A stretch of DNA of 64,000 nucleotides from Bradyrhizobium erythrophlei (lineage in GTDB: Bacteria > Pseudomonadota > Alphaproteobacteria > Rhizobiales > Xanthobacteraceae): the NCBI RefSeq assembly GCF_900129425.1, contig NZ_LT670817.1, forward strand, positions 8,398,001 to 8,462,000, read 5' to 3'. Position 1 is the stretch's first letter. Every line of letters starts with the position of its first letter. Below, piece after piece: positions 50,885 to 59,118 of the stretch. The position numbers and the translations under genes are program-made. Under the pieces are notes generated by a model. That model was not told where the DNA came from, ran no database searches, and saw only the letters and a list, made by a program, of their open reading frames with translations.

Positions 50885-52255
50885 ATGGCCCATGAAACCG
50901 CAACGCTGGCCGGCTATGTCGCGAGTCTCAAATTCGAGAATATCCCGCACGAAGTGCGCGAGCGCGCCAAGGCGCTGACCTTGGATTTTCTCGGCAGCGC
51001 GATCCGGGCAAGGCGCGACGCGGAATCGACGCCCTCGCTGCTCAAGATGCTGCAAGCGCTCGCGCTCGACGGCAAGGGCGAATCCACCGTGTTCGGCGAT
51101 GCCAAGACCTGGACCCCGGCGGTGGCGGCGCTGCTCAACGGCGCGCTCGGCCATTCCCTTGATTTCGACGATACGCACGCGGATTCCTCGCTGCATGCGA
51201 GCGCGCCGGTGGTGCCGGCCGCGTTCGCGGTCGGCGAAATGGTCGGCGCGTCGGGCCGCGACGTGCTCACCGCGATCGTCGCGGGTTACGAAGTGTGCTG
51301 CCGGCTCGGCAACGCGCTCGATCCGACCTCGCATTACGCGCGCGGCTTTCATCCGACCGCGACCGCGGGAACCTATGGCGCCGCCGCCGCGGCAGCGAAG
51401 TTGTTCAGACTGTCGAAGGCGCAGATCATCGCAGCGTTCGGCGTCTCCGGCAGCCAGGCGGCGGGCTCGCTCCAGTTCCTGGTCAACGGCGCCTGGAACA
51501 AGCGCTATCAGGTCGGCGCCGCCGCGATGAACGGCGTGATCGCGGCCACCTTGGCGCGCAATGACTTCGTCGGCTCAAGCGAATCGGTCGAAGGCAAGCA
51601 CGGCCTGTTGGTCGGCTACAGCGACAACGGCCATCCCGACAAGGCGGTCGCCGGCCTCGGCGATGTCTACGAGACCATGAAGATCGGCATAAAGCCCTAT
51701 CCGAGCTGCCGCTATACCCATGCCGCGCTCGATGCGCTGATCGCGATGCGCCGGGAGCACAATCTGACGCCGGACCAGATCAAACGTGTCGAGATCGGTC
51801 TGCACCGCAACGGCATCACGCTGACCGGCGACGCCGCCACCAAGCGGCATCCGACCTCGATCGTCGGCGGCCAGTTCTCGATGTTCTTCACCGGCGCGGT
51901 GGCGCTCGATCAGGGCCGCTTCGGCTGGGACGATTACCAACGCCTCGGAGATGCCGCCGTCGACGCGCTCGCCGACAAATTCGACGTGGTGCAGGACGAT
52001 CGCCTCGAGGTCGGCCGCAGTCATCCGTTCGGCGCGCGCGTCAGCATCGTCACCAATGACGGCGTGCATGAGCGGCTCTATGCCGATCCTTCCGGCGAGC
52101 CGAATTCGTTCCCGGACGCGCAGGCGATGGCGCAGAAATTCCTGACGCTGGCCCGCCCGGTCCTGAATGGCCGCGCCGACCAGCTCGCAGACGCGATCCT
52201 GTCGCTCGAGCGATTTGACCGCGTCGCGGCTGCGACGCAACTGGGACGGCAGTAG
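50885..52255 (+). CDS. MmgE/PrpD family protein
   Basis: This is a 456-residue protein with the MmgE/PrpD pattern: an N-terminal LTLDFLGSAIRARRD, GHSLDFDDTHADSSLHASAP, a GFHPTATAGTYGAAAAAAKL block and KIGIKPYPSCRYTHAALDAL. PrpD is 2-methylcitrate dehydratase; many relatives act on other substrates such as itaconate or succinyl compounds. No prpB or prpC gene is adjacent. It is cytosolic, with GAGGCAACGCC before the start. Confidence 0.93.
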   Translation: MAHETATLAGYVASLKFENIPHEVRERAKALTLDFLGSAIRARRDAESTPSLLKMLQALALDGKGESTVFGDAKTWTPAVAALLNGALGHSLDFDDTHADSSLHASAPVVPAAFAVGEMVGASGRDVLTAIVAGYEVCCRLGNALDPTSHYARGFHPTATAGTYGAAAAAAKLFRLSKAQIIAAFGVSGSQAAGSLQFLVNGAWNKRYQVGAAAMNGVIAATLARNDFVGSSESVEGKHGLLVGYSDNGHPDKAVAGLGDVYETMKIGIKPYPSCRYTHAALDALIAMRREHNLTPDQIKRVEIGLHRNGITLTGDAATKRHPTSIVGGQFSMFFTGAVALDQGRFGWDDYQRLGDAAVDALADKFDVVQDDRLEVGRSHPFGARVSIVTNDGVHERLYADPSGEPNSFPDAQAMAQKFLTLARPVLNGRADQLADAILSLERFDRVAAATQLGRQ

Positions 52256-52267
52256 GACGCGCCGACT

Positions 52268-52846
52268 TTAAGCCCTGCGTTGGGCCGTCCAGGCATCGCG
52301 GCGCGTCACCCACAAATCCGCGACATGGCCGAACAGGTCGATCTCGCGGCCCTTTTTGGCCCCAAGCCGGCGCGCCACGGCCTGCGACGCGGTGTTTTCG
52401 CGGTCGATGCAGTGGACGATCTGATCGATCTCGAAGGTCGCGAACGACCAGTCGATCGACGCCCGCGCCGCCTCGACCGCGTAGCCCTTGCCCCGAAACT
52501 CGCTTGAAATGCCCCAGCCGACTTCGAAGCCCGGCCAGCCCGGCGGCCGCCACGGACCCACTCGCCCGGCGAAGCGGCCGGTCTGTTTTTCCTCGACCAC
52601 AAACATGCCGACACCGTGCAGCGCCCAATGTCCGGCCATGATCGCCGCGTTGCGCCACCCGACAAGCTCGTCGGTGACGGGTTTTCCATCCGAGGTGATG
52701 AATCGCGCGGTGCCGGGATCGGCCAGCATCGCCGTGTTCGGCGCGATGTCGGCGTCGCACCATCGCCGTAGTTTTAGCCGCGCGGTCTCGATCACGGGGC
52801 CGTCCGGCTGCGCAAGCGTGACGCCCGGCTTGAGGGGAGCGATCAT
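52268..52846 (-). CDS. GNAT family N-acetyltransferase (RimJ/RimL-like)
   Basis: This is a 192-residue GNAT protein. It starts with TARLKLRRW, typical of the RimJ/RimL subgroup, and has GPWRPPGWPGFEVGWGISSE and the acetyl-CoA loop EFRGKGYAVEAARA, then the VHCIDRENTASQAVARRLG block. It is convergent with the MmgE/PrpD gene. The start at 52846 is preferred over an upstream ATG lying in a palindromic repeat. The acceptor is unknown. Confidence 0.92.
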   Translation of the reverse strand: MIAPLKPGVTLAQPDGPVIETARLKLRRWCDADIAPNTAMLADPGTARFITSDGKPVTDELVGWRNAAIMAGHWALHGVGMFVVEEKQTGRFAGRVGPWRPPGWPGFEVGWGISSEFRGKGYAVEAARASIDWSFATFEIDQIVHCIDRENTASQAVARRLGAKKGREIDLFGHVADLWVTRRDAWTAQRRA

Positions 52847-52884
52847 CGGTCCTGTCCTCTCTTTATTACTGGGATTCTTACCGC

Positions 52885-52968
52885 CGCCATTGCGAGGGGT
52901 GCAAGCGACGAAGCAATCCAGGCTTGCTGTGCCAGTCTCTGGATTGCTTCGCTTCGCTCGCAATGACG
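52885..52968. repeat. Dispersed palindromic repeat (GTCATTGCGAG type)
   Basis: It contains CGCCATTGCGAGG at the left and CTCGCAATGACG at the right, with inner GAAGCAATCCAG and CTGGATTGCTTC. It lies between divergent GNAT and acyl-CoA synthetase genes. Confidence 0.8.
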
Positions 52969-53010
52969 TGATAGGTTCAGACTTACACTGCCTCTCCCAA
53001 GTCTCGCCCC

Positions 53011-54561
53011 ATGCTTCGCACCCCTTTCATCGAGACCCTGAGCGACCTGTTCATCCGCTCGGCAGGGTGGCGCGGGCGCGACGAGATGTTCGTCGACGAA
53101 GAGAATCGCATCACCGGCGCTGAGGCGCTCGATCAGGCGCTCAGAATGGCCCAGGGCTTTGCGGACCGTGGCGCCACCCCGGGCGCGGTCATCGCCTATC
53201 TCTGCCGCAGCTCGGCGCGGCACGCGGTGGCGTGGTTCGCAGCACCCTTGAGCGGAAGAGTTGCCTGCAGCCTGCATGTCCGCGAAACGCCGGAACGTTT
53301 GGGCCAGGCGCTCGACTGGCTCGAGGCCAAAATACTGGTGCATGACCGGGATCTCGAGGCTGAGGCCATCGCTGCGGTCACGGCCTCCGGTCGGGCGATC
53401 CGGCGCATCAGCCTGGACGCGCGCGGCCGCGCCGAGGCCGACTATAGCGATATCGTCGCCGCCGCCGCGCCGTTCAACATTGCGGCGAGCAGCCCGACAC
53501 CCGCCGACCTCGCCGCGATCGTGTTGTCGTCGGGCACCACCGGCAAGCCCAAGGGCATCATGCACTCCCAGAAGACGCTGCTGGAAGCCGCCAAGGGCGG
53601 TCAGGTGGTGATGGGACCGATCACGCCGGACAGCGTCACGCTTTTGTACATGCAGCCGTCGTTCGCGGCGTGGCCGATCATCGTGCTGCCCTTCGTCGCC
53701 GCCAAGGCGAAAGTCTGTTTCGGCAAGACGTTCAAGCCGGCGGCGTTTCTGGAATCATGTCAGCGCGAGCGCATCACCAAGGCGCCGCTGGTGCCGACGA
53801 TGTGGCGGATGGTGTTCGAGGCCGGCCCCGAGAATTACGATCTGTCGGCGCTGACGCTGGTGTCGATCTCGGGCGAAGCGCCGGCGCCGAGCGACGTGCG
53901 GCAGCTCTACGACCGGATCTGCAGGAACATCTGCTGCGTCTATCTCTCCGGCGAAGCCTTCACCGCATCCGGGGTGATGGCCAACACAAGCGACCTGATG
54001 GAACGCGGCAAGATCGGCTCCAGCGGACGGCCGGTGGTCGGCGGCGACGTGAAAATTCTGTTGCCCGGCGGCGGTTTCGACGATGAGGCGCCCAACGGCG
54101 AGACCGGCGAGATCGCGGTCTCGGGGCCGTCGCTTGCGATCGGATACTGGAAAGACGGGGAATTGACCCGCGAAAAATTCCGCGACGGCTGGTGGCGCAG
54201 CGGCGATCTCGGGCGGCTGGATGCCGACAACTATCTGTGGGTCTCCGGCCGCATCGACAACGTCATCAATTCCGGCGGTATCAAGGTCAGCGGCGAGGAG
54301 ATCGAGCACGCGCTGCTCTTGCATCCCGCCGTCGCGCAATGCGCGGTGGTCGGCCAACCCGATTCCAGGCTCGGGCAACGTATCGAGGCCTACCTCGTCG
54401 CCCGCGGCGTCCCGCCGGACAGCGAGGAAATCAGCCTGTTCCTGCGCCAGCAATGCCATCTCGCCGGCTTCAAGTTCCCGAAGGCGTTTCACTGGATCGA
54501 CGCCATGCCGACCGGGCCTACGGGAAAATTATTCAGGCGGGCGCTGCGGTCGGAGTGCTAG
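53011..54561 (+). CDS. Acyl-CoA synthetase (AMP-forming)
   Basis: This is a 516-residue adenylate-forming enzyme with the canonical loop LSSGTTGKPKGIMHSQKTLL, then CVYLSGEAFTASG, GWWRSGDLGRLD and the terminal lysine motif MPTGPTGKLFRRAL. All catalytic residues look intact, unlike the variant loop of the enzyme at 11689. The acyl substrate is unknown. Its promoter probably lies within or next to the palindromic repeat upstream. Confidence 0.92.
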   Translation: MLRTPFIETLSDLFIRSAGWRGRDEMFVDEENRITGAEALDQALRMAQGFADRGATPGAVIAYLCRSSARHAVAWFAAPLSGRVACSLHVRETPERLGQALDWLEAKILVHDRDLEAEAIAAVTASGRAIRRISLDARGRAEADYSDIVAAAAPFNIAASSPTPADLAAIVLSSGTTGKPKGIMHSQKTLLEAAKGGQVVMGPITPDSVTLLYMQPSFAAWPIIVLPFVAAKAKVCFGKTFKPAAFLESCQRERITKAPLVPTMWRMVFEAGPENYDLSALTLVSISGEAPAPSDVRQLYDRICRNICCVYLSGEAFTASGVMANTSDLMERGKIGSSGRPVVGGDVKILLPGGGFDDEAPNGETGEIAVSGPSLAIGYWKDGELTREKFRDGWWRSGDLGRLDADNYLWVSGRIDNVINSGGIKVSGEEIEHALLLHPAVAQCAVVGQPDSRLGQRIEAYLVARGVPPDSEEISLFLRQQCHLAGFKFPKAFHWIDAMPTGPTGKLFRRALRSEC

Positions 54562-54601
54562 GCCGGGTTCATCTCGGGCGTGGTGCGGTAGCCCCTCCTC
54601 A

Positions 54602-54682
54602 CCGTCATTCCGGGATGCGCGAAGCGCAGACCCGGAATCTCGAGATTCCGGGTTCGATGCTTCGCATCGCCCCGGAATGACG
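54602..54682. repeat. Palindromic repeat (CGTCATTCCGGG type)
   Basis: It starts CCGTCATTCCGGG and ends CCCCGGAATGACGG. The inner part contains CCCGGAATCTCGAGATTCCGGG, a perfect 22-base palindrome given here only by its ends (CCCGGAATCTC/GAGATTCCGGG). It follows the acyl-CoA synthetase gene and may end transcription. Confidence 0.75.
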
Positions 54683-54824
54683 GCGGTACTTGCAAACGGT
54701 CTGTGCCAGACATCCCGAGGCGATCCACGCCAGCGAGGCGGAATAACCCGTCGGCAATGATTTCATTGGCCGGGACAAGCCCCGGGCATGATGAGTTTTG
54801 AATGGCTACGCCCCTTGAGCCACC

Positions 54825-54900
54825 TCCACGAGTCGTCCCGGCCAGCGAGCCAACGGGTCGGCGCAAAGCGCCGCCCGATGACAAGCTCCGAGAGCGCGAG
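54825..54900 (+). repeat. Direct repeat unit (GGGTCGGCGCAAAGCGCC), copy 1
   Basis: It carries CTCCACGAGTCGTCCCGGCC and ACGGGTCGGCGCAAAGCGCC, matching 55891-55960 at most positions. A shorter version is in 15165-15285. Confidence 0.7.
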
Positions 54901-55035
54901 CCGGGGCGACGCTGAATGTGTTGCGATCACGGCTTGTCATTTCCGGCAATTTTTGAAAACCTGATGCATTGATGCAAACCCGGCCGATCGCAAAGTGCCG
55001 GATCAGCTAACCAGCTATCACAGGGAGCAATCGTC

Positions 55036-55836
55036 ATGGAACGACGGGATGTCCTGAAAACAATGGCTATCGCAGGATTAACGGCGGGCGCGGGCGGCGC
55101 GCCGGCGACGGCGCAGACCAATGCACAGACATTCGTGCTGGTTCACGGCGCCTGGCACGGCGGCTGGTGCTGGAGCCGGGTCGCGGACAGGCTGCGCAGC
55201 GGCGGCCACCAGGTGTTCACGCCGACCCAGACCGGGCTCGGCGAGCGCAAGCATCTTTTGTCGAAAGACATCACGCTGGATACCTTCACCAGGGATATCG
55301 CCAACGTCATCGAGGCGGAGGAATTGTCGAATATCATTCTGGTCGGGCATTCGTTCGGGGGTCTTGCGATCAGCGGCGTCGCCGATGCGATGCCCGACAA
55401 GATCCGCCATCTGGTCTACCTGGATTCGCTGATGGTAGAGGGCGGCAAGCGGCCGTTCGACAGTCTGCCGCCGGATGTCGTCGCGGCGCGGCTCAAAGCC
55501 GCCGACGAAACCAGCGGCGGATTAAGCCTGCCGGCGCCGCCGCCGTCCGCCTTCGGCGTTTCCGATGCTGGGGATACCGACTGGGTCAAGCGCCGGCTCA
55601 CACCGCATCCGCTCGGGACCTACACCAGCACGCTCAACATCAAGGGGCCGGTCGGCAACAACCTGCCGCGCACCTACATCCACTGCACAAACCCGTCCTA
55701 CGCGGCGCTGCAAGCCTCGCGCGACTGGGTCAAGGCGCAGCAGGGATGGCGCTGGGCCGACATCTCCACCGGCCACGACGCCATGGTGATGGCGCCCGAC
55801 GAGTTGACACGGATGCTGATCGGCGTTTCAAGCTGA
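55036..55836 (+). CDS. Exported alpha/beta hydrolase (Tat-type signal)
   Basis: This is a 266-residue protein. The N-terminus MERRDVLKTMAIAGLTAGAG has the Arg-Arg pattern of a Tat signal, followed by cleavage near ATAQ. The hydrolase core has FVLVHGAWHGGWCWSRVADR, nucleophile Ser106 in VGHSFGG and a late His in ISTGHDAMVM. It resembles plant-type esterase/methylketone hydrolase relatives common in proteobacteria. It is flanked by direct repeats. The substrate is unknown. Confidence 0.9.
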   Translation: MERRDVLKTMAIAGLTAGAGGAPATAQTNAQTFVLVHGAWHGGWCWSRVADRLRSGGHQVFTPTQTGLGERKHLLSKDITLDTFTRDIANVIEAEELSNIILVGHSFGGLAISGVADAMPDKIRHLVYLDSLMVEGGKRPFDSLPPDVVAARLKAADETSGGLSLPAPPPSAFGVSDAGDTDWVKRRLTPHPLGTYTSTLNIKGPVGNNLPRTYIHCTNPSYAALQASRDWVKAQQGWRWADISTGHDAMVMAPDELTRMLIGVSS

Positions 55837-55890
55837 GCGCGGCATCGGGCTGCGCCGCCGGGCGCTTCGCGTGAACGGGTAGCGTCGCCT

Positions 55891-55960
55891 CTCCACGAGT
55901 CGTCGCGGCCAACGGGTCGGCGCAAAGCGCCGCCCGATGACAAGGCTCCGCGAGCGCAAG
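55891..55960 (+). repeat. Direct repeat unit (GGGTCGGCGCAAAGCGCC), copy 2
   Basis: Near-identical to 54825-54900. Together they flank the exported hydrolase gene. Confidence 0.7.
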
Positions 55961-56096
55961 CGCGCCGTCTCATTTTGACCCGCGTGGCAGATACCTTTTG
56001 CAACAATCACCGCTGGCGGTTACGGGTCCCGGCGTTCGCCGGGACGACGCGGAGCTAATGTGCTAAGATCGCCGGCAAAAGTCATGGAGACACCTC

Positions 56097-57014
56097 ATGA
56101 GCTGGCATCCCTCCAACGATCCCGTGTTGGGCGATCCGCACTCCTGCGACGCGCTGGAGCTTGTCATCGTGCCGCGCACCCGTGACCTCGGCGATGGATT
56201 CGAGGTGCGCCGCGCGCTGCCCCACGGCAAGCGCCAAATGGTCGGCCCCTTCATCTTCTTCGATCATTTCGGGCCGGTGCAGTTCGTGTCCGGCAAGGGC
56301 ATGGACGTGCGCCCGCATCCGCATATCGGGCTCGCCACCGTCACCTATCTGTTCGACGGCAGCATCATGCACCGCGACAGCGAGGGCAACATCCAGGAGA
56401 TCCAGCCCGGCGCGATGAACCTGATGACGGCGGGTCGCGGCATCGCCCATTCCGAGCGCACGCCGGACCTGCAGCGAAGCAGTGGCCAGAAGATGCTGGG
56501 GTTGCAGAGCTGGATCGCATTGCCGGCCGGATCGGAAGAGATCGCGCCGTCGTTCCAGCATTACGGGTCAGCCGATTTGCCGACGGTCCGCGATCGCGGT
56601 TTCACCGCGCGAATCATCGCTGGCAGCGGCTTCGGGGTGTCGTCGCCGGTGGGGATGGTGTCGCCATGGTTTTATACCGAGGTGAGCGCGGAGGGCGGCG
56701 TCAGCGTGCCGCTCGACCCCGACCATGAAGAACGCGCCGTCTATGTGATCGATGGCGAGGTCGAAATTGCGGGCGATCGCTACCAGGGGCCGCGGCTGTT
56801 GATCTTCCGGCCCGGCGATCGCATCACGGTGAAGACGACGACGCCGGTGCGGATGATGTTTCTCGGCGGCGATGCGCTGGAAGGTCCGCGCCATATCTGG
56901 TGGAATTTCGTCTCCTCCAGCCAGGAGCGGATCGAACAGGCCAAGGCCGACTGGAAGAGCGGCCGCTTCGCAGCCGTTCCCAACGAACACGAGTTCATTC
57001 CGCTGCCGGAGTGA
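56097..57014 (+). CDS. Pirin family protein
   Basis: This is a 305-residue bicupin. The N-terminal cupin carries the pirin metal motif DVRPHPHIGLATVTYLFDG and a downstream HSERTPD; the C-terminal cupin ends RHIWWNFVSSS. Some bacterial pirins are quercetinases and others regulate metabolism. GGAGACACCTC precedes the ATG. Confidence 0.94.
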   Translation: MSWHPSNDPVLGDPHSCDALELVIVPRTRDLGDGFEVRRALPHGKRQMVGPFIFFDHFGPVQFVSGKGMDVRPHPHIGLATVTYLFDGSIMHRDSEGNIQEIQPGAMNLMTAGRGIAHSERTPDLQRSSGQKMLGLQSWIALPAGSEEIAPSFQHYGSADLPTVRDRGFTARIIAGSGFGVSSPVGMVSPWFYTEVSAEGGVSVPLDPDHEERAVYVIDGEVEIAGDRYQGPRLLIFRPGDRITVKTTTPVRMMFLGGDALEGPRHIWWNFVSSSQERIEQAKADWKSGRFAAVPNEHEFIPLPE

Positions 57015-57081
57015 GCTATCCCCCATTTCCTTTGTTGTCGCGCGCGGCCGCGCGAGACGGCTATCTTTGAAAGTTTGACCG

Positions 57082-57996
57082 ATGAACACCATGCTCGCCA
57101 GCGACCTGCCTCTTCCCCGGATCGGCCGCGGCAAGGTCCGCGATATCTACGCCGTCGGCGACGACCGCGTGTTGCTGCTGACCACCGACCGCATCAGCGC
57201 CTTCGACGTCGTCATGGCCGAGACCATCCCGATGAAGGGCGCGGTGCTGACCCAGATCAGCGCCTGGTGGTTCAACGAACTCGAAGGCGTGGTGCCGCAC
57301 CACATGATCAGCACCGACGCCGATGCCATCATCAGGGAAGTGCCGGCATTGCAGGGCCATCGCGCCGACATCCTGGGACGCGCGATGCTGTGCCGGCGCA
57401 CAACGGTGTTTCCGATCGAATGCGTGATCCGCGGCTATCTCTCCGGCTCGGCCTGGAAGGAATATGCCGCCCGAGGAACGCTCGCCGGCGAGAAGCTTGC
57501 CTCGGGCCTCCTGGAAAGCGCAAAACTCGAGCCCGCGATCTTCAGTCCGGCGACCAAGGCCGAGACCGGGCACGACGAGAACATCACGATCGCCCGTATG
57601 CGCGAAATTCTCGGCGACGAGGTCGCATACCAACTGGAAAGCATGACCCGCGCGATTTACACGCTCGGCGAGAAAATCAGCCGCGACCAGGGCATCATTA
57701 TCGCCGATACCAAATTCGAATTCGGCCGGGATGGCGACGGACGGATCATCCTGATCGACGAGGTGATGACGCCCGACAGTTCGCGGTTCTGGGCCGCCGA
57801 TGCCTACACACCCGGCCAGCCGCAGCCGAGTTTCGACAAGCAGCCGCTGCGCGATTATCTCGACGCCGAGCGCCGCGCCGGCCGCTGGAACGGCGATGCG
57901 CCCGCGCCTGCTTTGCCCGCAGAGGTCGTCGACGCCACCAGCAAGCGTTATCTCGAAGCCTATCGCCGTGTCACGGGTAGCGAACTCACGATCTAA
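57082..57996 (+). CDS. purC: Phosphoribosylaminoimidazole-succinocarboxamide synthase
   Basis: This is a 304-residue PurC/SAICAR synthase. Motifs in order are GRGKVRDIYAVGDDRVLLLT, TDRISAFDVV, MLCRRTTVFPIECVIRGYLS, FSPATKAETGHDENI and ILIDEVMTPDSSRFW. The length fits the longer yeast-like form rather than the approximately 240-residue E. coli form. It makes SAICAR from CAIR, aspartate and ATP in purine synthesis. No other pur gene is adjacent. Confidence 0.97.
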   Translation: MNTMLASDLPLPRIGRGKVRDIYAVGDDRVLLLTTDRISAFDVVMAETIPMKGAVLTQISAWWFNELEGVVPHHMISTDADAIIREVPALQGHRADILGRAMLCRRTTVFPIECVIRGYLSGSAWKEYAARGTLAGEKLASGLLESAKLEPAIFSPATKAETGHDENITIARMREILGDEVAYQLESMTRAIYTLGEKISRDQGIIIADTKFEFGRDGDGRIILIDEVMTPDSSRFWAADAYTPGQPQPSFDKQPLRDYLDAERRAGRWNGDAPAPALPAEVVDATSKRYLEAYRRVTGSELTI

Positions 57997-58075
57997 CCGC
58001 GTCATTCGGGAAGGCAACGCAACATCGAACCCGGAGTGACGACCAGGAAGAATAACCGCAAAGGGAGAGTCAGAC

Positions 58076-58870
58076 ATGATCGAACCCGAAAGCGTGCTCA
58101 TCGAACGCGATGGGCCGGTGACCATCGTCTCCATCAACCGCCCGCATTGCCGCAACGCCGTTGACGGCGCCACCGCGCGAAAGCTGTTCGATGCGTTCCG
58201 TGACTTCGACGCCGATGCCGAGGCATCGGTCGCGGTGTTCACCGGAACGGCCGGTACTTTCTGCGCCGGCGCCGACCTCAAGGCGGTGGCGTCAGGCGAT
58301 CCCGACAAGAAGCGCGAGATCGGCGGCCAAAACACCCTTGCGCCGATGGGACCGAGCCGCCTGCGGCTGTCGAAACCCGTGATCGCGGCGGTTGAAGGTT
58401 TTGCGGTGGCCGGCGGCATGGAGCTGGCGTTGTGGGCCGACATGCGCGTCGTTGCCGAGGACGCCACCTTCGGGGTGTTCTGCCGCCGTTTCGGCGTGCC
58501 GCTGATCGACCTCGGCACCATCAGGTTGCCGCGCCTGATCGGTCATTCCCAGGCGATCGACCTCATTCTGACCGGACGCCCGGTGGGCGGCGCGGAAGCC
58601 TTGCGCATGGGCCTTGCAAATCGCCTCGTTCCCAAGGGGGAAGCGCTCGAGCACGCCATTGCGCTGGCGAAGCAAATCGCCCGCTTCCCGCAAACCTGCC
58701 TGCGCGCCGACCGGCTTTCCGCGTTGCAGCAGTGGGACCTCGCAGAAGAGCAGGCAATCGCCAGCGAACTGCGCGGCGGACTCGAGGTCATCGCATCAGG
58801 CGAAACCATGTCAGGCGCCGCGCGCTTTGCGTCCGGCGCGGGGCGCCATGGCGCGTTCGGCGAGGTCTAG
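58076..58870 (+). CDS. Enoyl-CoA hydratase/isomerase family protein (crotonase)
   Basis: This is a 264-residue crotonase. It has VTIVSINRPHCRNAVDGATA, the oxyanion loop GTFCAGADLKAVA, and the second conserved block EGFAVAGGMELALWADMRV. At the second catalytic glutamate position of hydratases the sequence reads RFGVPLIDLGTIRLP, so a hydrolase or isomerase activity is also possible. GGGAGAGTCAGAC precedes the ATG. Confidence 0.92.
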   Translation: MIEPESVLIERDGPVTIVSINRPHCRNAVDGATARKLFDAFRDFDADAEASVAVFTGTAGTFCAGADLKAVASGDPDKKREIGGQNTLAPMGPSRLRLSKPVIAAVEGFAVAGGMELALWADMRVVAEDATFGVFCRRFGVPLIDLGTIRLPRLIGHSQAIDLILTGRPVGGAEALRMGLANRLVPKGEALEHAIALAKQIARFPQTCLRADRLSALQQWDLAEEQAIASELRGGLEVIASGETMSGAARFASGAGRHGAFGEV

Positions 58871-58978
58871 AGCAAGATAGTTTTAGTTTGTATCGGTGTG
58901 CCCTTCACCTCTCCCTATGGGAGAGGTGAAGTTTCCGCTGCGTCGCAGCTCAATCTAACCTCATCTCATCACGCTTTA
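58868..58978. repeat. Inverted repeat, left copy (short form)
   Basis: It runs from AGCAAGATAGTTTTA through the hairpin CACCTCTCCC-TAT-GGGAGAGGTG to CTCATCTCATCACGCTTTA. The same sequence, longer and inverted, lies at 63696-63902. Confidence 0.8.
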
Positions 58979-59118
58979 GCGTAGCGCACGTCGCTCGGCG
59001 CTGGCCGGGACGAAGCTGCTTTCAATTCTTGCTGGCCGAACGGGTTCCAGCGCACTTCCGTTCCGTCATAAAAATATAGTTGTCCTGATGCGCTGCGGTC
59101 GTCTACCAGTGTCGCCAA

